DNA from: DATBFX01 sp036558305
GTDB taxonomy: Bacteria > Chloroflexota > Chloroflexia > Thermomicrobiales > UBA6265
Direction of reading: 5' to 3'
DNA length: 49,949 nucleotides
Assembly (NCBI GenBank): GCA_036558305.1
Contig: DATBFX010000458.1
Span: forward strand, 1 to 49,949
Shown: in pieces, positions 49,056 to 49,949 of the stretch
Position numbering within the stretch: position 1 is the first letter of the stretch
Layout: each line of letters begins with the position of its first letter
The notes under the pieces: model-generated
Databases searched by the model: none
Told to the model about the DNA's origin: nothing
The model's input: only the letters and a program-made list of their open reading frames with translations
Made by a program: the position numbers and the translations under genes

Positions 49056-49590
49056 CGTCGAGTTGGCCGCGCGCGCCGTTCTCGATCGCGCGGTGTTCGG
49101 CGTGCTTTACGACCGGCATGCCCCGGCCATCTTCCGCTACTGCTACCGGCGCCTCGGCGAGCGAGCCGCCGCCGAGGACGCGACCAGCGGGACCTTCGTG
49201 CGGGCGATGGAGGCCCTTCCCACCTTCCGCGGCGGCTCGTTCCGGTCCTGGTTGTTCGCGATCGCCCATTCCGTCGTCGTCAACGGCACGCGCCGCCGCA
49301 CGGAGAGCACTCTGGAGGACACCTTCGACGTCGTCGATCCCGCCGCCACGCCCGAAGAGACGGCGATCGCGGCCGACGAGCGCCGCCAGATCGTCGCCCT
49401 GCTGGCGTCGTTGCCGGAGGACCAGCGCCGGGTGATCGAACTGCGGTTGGCCGGCCTCTCCGGCAACGAGATCGCCGCATCGATCGGCAAATCGGTTGCC
49501 GCCGTCAAGATGCTGCAACACCGCGCGATGCAACGCTTCCGCCGCACGCTGGCGGTCCAGACCGCGCCAGGAGTCGAACGACATGGATGA
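49027..49590 (+). CDS. RNA polymerase sigma factor, ECF type
   Basis: 187 residues. Region 2 (about 18-85) reads FGVLYDRHAPAIFRYCYRRLGERAAAEDATSGTFVRAMEALPTFRG, then FRSWLFAIAHSVVVNGTRR. Region 4 (about 118-172) reads LLASLPEDQRRVIELRLAGLSGNEIAASIGKSVAAVKMLQHRAMQRFRR, a helix-turn-helix binding the -35 element. There is no sigma 1 or 3 region. GTG 49027 is the likely start, but its ribosome site is poor and TTG 49024 or a longer form are possible. The stop overlaps the next gene by eight bases, the usual sigma/anti-sigma arrangement. Confidence 0.88.
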   Translation: MGRDETDVDDVELAARAVLDRAVFGVLYDRHAPAIFRYCYRRLGERAAAEDATSGTFVRAMEALPTFRGGSFRSWLFAIAHSVVVNGTRRRTESTLEDTFDVVDPAATPEETAIAADERRQIVALLASLPEDQRRVIELRLAGLSGNEIAASIGKSVAAVKMLQHRAMQRFRRTLAVQTAPGVERHG

Positions 49591-49949
49591 TCGAGAACGG
49601 TACGACGCCGAACACCTCAATCGACTCTGGGATGCCACCCTCGACTCCGAGCCGGTCCGGCCGGATGGTGAACTCGGCGAAGCGATCACCGCCCTCCATG
49701 CCGCCGACGACGCGCCCGACCCCGACCCGCTCTTCCTGGCGCGTCTCCGACACGAACTTCTCGCCGGCCGAGAACCGGCCGCCGCGCGCCGGCCGCGAGG
49801 TGCTCAGCCGATCGGTCTGATTTCGCCCTCCCCGGCGATCCTGCCGCGTCCGATGGTGTTGCGCATCGCCATCGCCGCGATCGCCGCCGCTCTCCTCATC
49901 GCCGCGCTCTCGGGCGGCAGCCGCTGGCTGGCCGGTTCCGGCCCCGCGC
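49583..49949 (+). CDS. Putative membrane anti-sigma factor, 3' truncated by window end
   Basis: About 122 codons are visible from ATG 49583. A cytoplasmic N-terminus (RERYDAEHLNRLWDATLDSE; FLARLRHELLAGREP) is followed by one membrane helix (about 90-110, LRIAIAAIAAALLIAALS). The frame is open to the edge, so more domains may follow outside. Overlap with the sigma gene and the single helix make anti-sigma the likely role. The classical zinc anti-sigma motif (H...C..C) is not seen in the visible part. Confidence 0.6.
   Translation, partial: MDDRERYDAEHLNRLWDATLDSEPVRPDGELGEAITALHAADDAPDPDPLFLARLRHELLAGREPAAARRPRGAQPIGLISPSPAILPRPMVLRIAIAAIAAALLIAALSGGSRWLAGSGPA

Noticed and set aside
1..49949. 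CRISPR arrays, insertion sequences, tRNA, rRNA, replication origin
   Set aside because: No regularly spaced direct repeats, transposase-like protein, cloverleaf with CCA-type stem, rRNA motif or DnaA-box cluster was seen by eye; a tRNA or covariance-model scan would be decisive.

Overview
This is a high-G+C bacterial window with short intergenic gaps, frequent GTG/TTG starts, stop-start overlaps and several close matches to the housekeeping promoter (TTGACA, 17-18 bp spacer, TA-rich -10). The gene mix (Tat-dependent sugar-binding protein with two permeases, Liv-type amino-acid ABC transporter, FluG-like amidohydrolase beside a glutamine-synthetase-like enzyme, zinc-ribbon membrane proteins, PQQ-type beta-propeller, sigma/anti-sigma pair) suggests Chloroflexota, probably near Thermomicrobia/Sphaerobacter. 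That assignment is inference. No rRNA, tRNA, CRISPR array, insertion sequence or phage gene was seen.

Layout. 0-3 kb: 3' part of an AMP-forming acyl-CoA synthetase, then a FAD monooxygenase pseudogene with three lesions. 3.2-8.2 kb: a Yip1-like membrane protein, a small acidic protein, and a minus-strand sugar ABC operon behind a consensus promoter. 8.6-13.7 kb: an unusual group made of a PrsW-like membrane protein with a zinc ribbon, a membrane-anchored pseudokinase, a second zinc-ribbon protein and a nucleotidyltransferase-like protein. 13.9-17.7 kb: PRC-barrel protein, DUF1002 surface protein, DUF1989 protein and two tiny membrane proteins. 18.1-22.4 kb: PIG-L deacetylase, SelB, and DAHP synthase preceded by what looks like a complete transcription attenuator with an aromatic-rich leader peptide. 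22.4-26.7 kb: helical protein, Mn-type superoxide dismutase, hydantoinase-family amidohydrolase, a Tat-exported protein and an unknown protein.

26.9-39.5 kb is one long minus-strand block: livKGFHM, class III aminotransferase, M20 peptidase, glutamine-synthetase-like ligase, amidohydrolase, folB, folE, folP, folK. Most junctions overlap or lie within about 30 bp, and a consensus promoter stands before livK. The first nine genes look like uptake and breakdown of an amine or amino-acid-like compound through a glutamylated intermediate. The last four make folate. 39.7-45.9 kb (plus strand): a small secreted protein, a transketolase-like two-domain enzyme related to pyruvate dehydrogenase E1, and a large secreted protein combining a degenerate nuclease-like domain with an eight-repeat propeller. 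46.4-49.9 kb: remnant of an old-yellow-enzyme gene, flavin reductase, a 43-residue membrane protein behind an ammonium transporter, and an ECF-type sigma factor with the start of its membrane partner.

Small dispersed repeats are prominent: three copies of a palindrome (one probably translated into the FolP N-terminus), two copies of a GGGCGGACCGCC-type inverted repeat, one other long inverted repeat, and three short GGCG-TAGGCG tags placed directly after stop codons.
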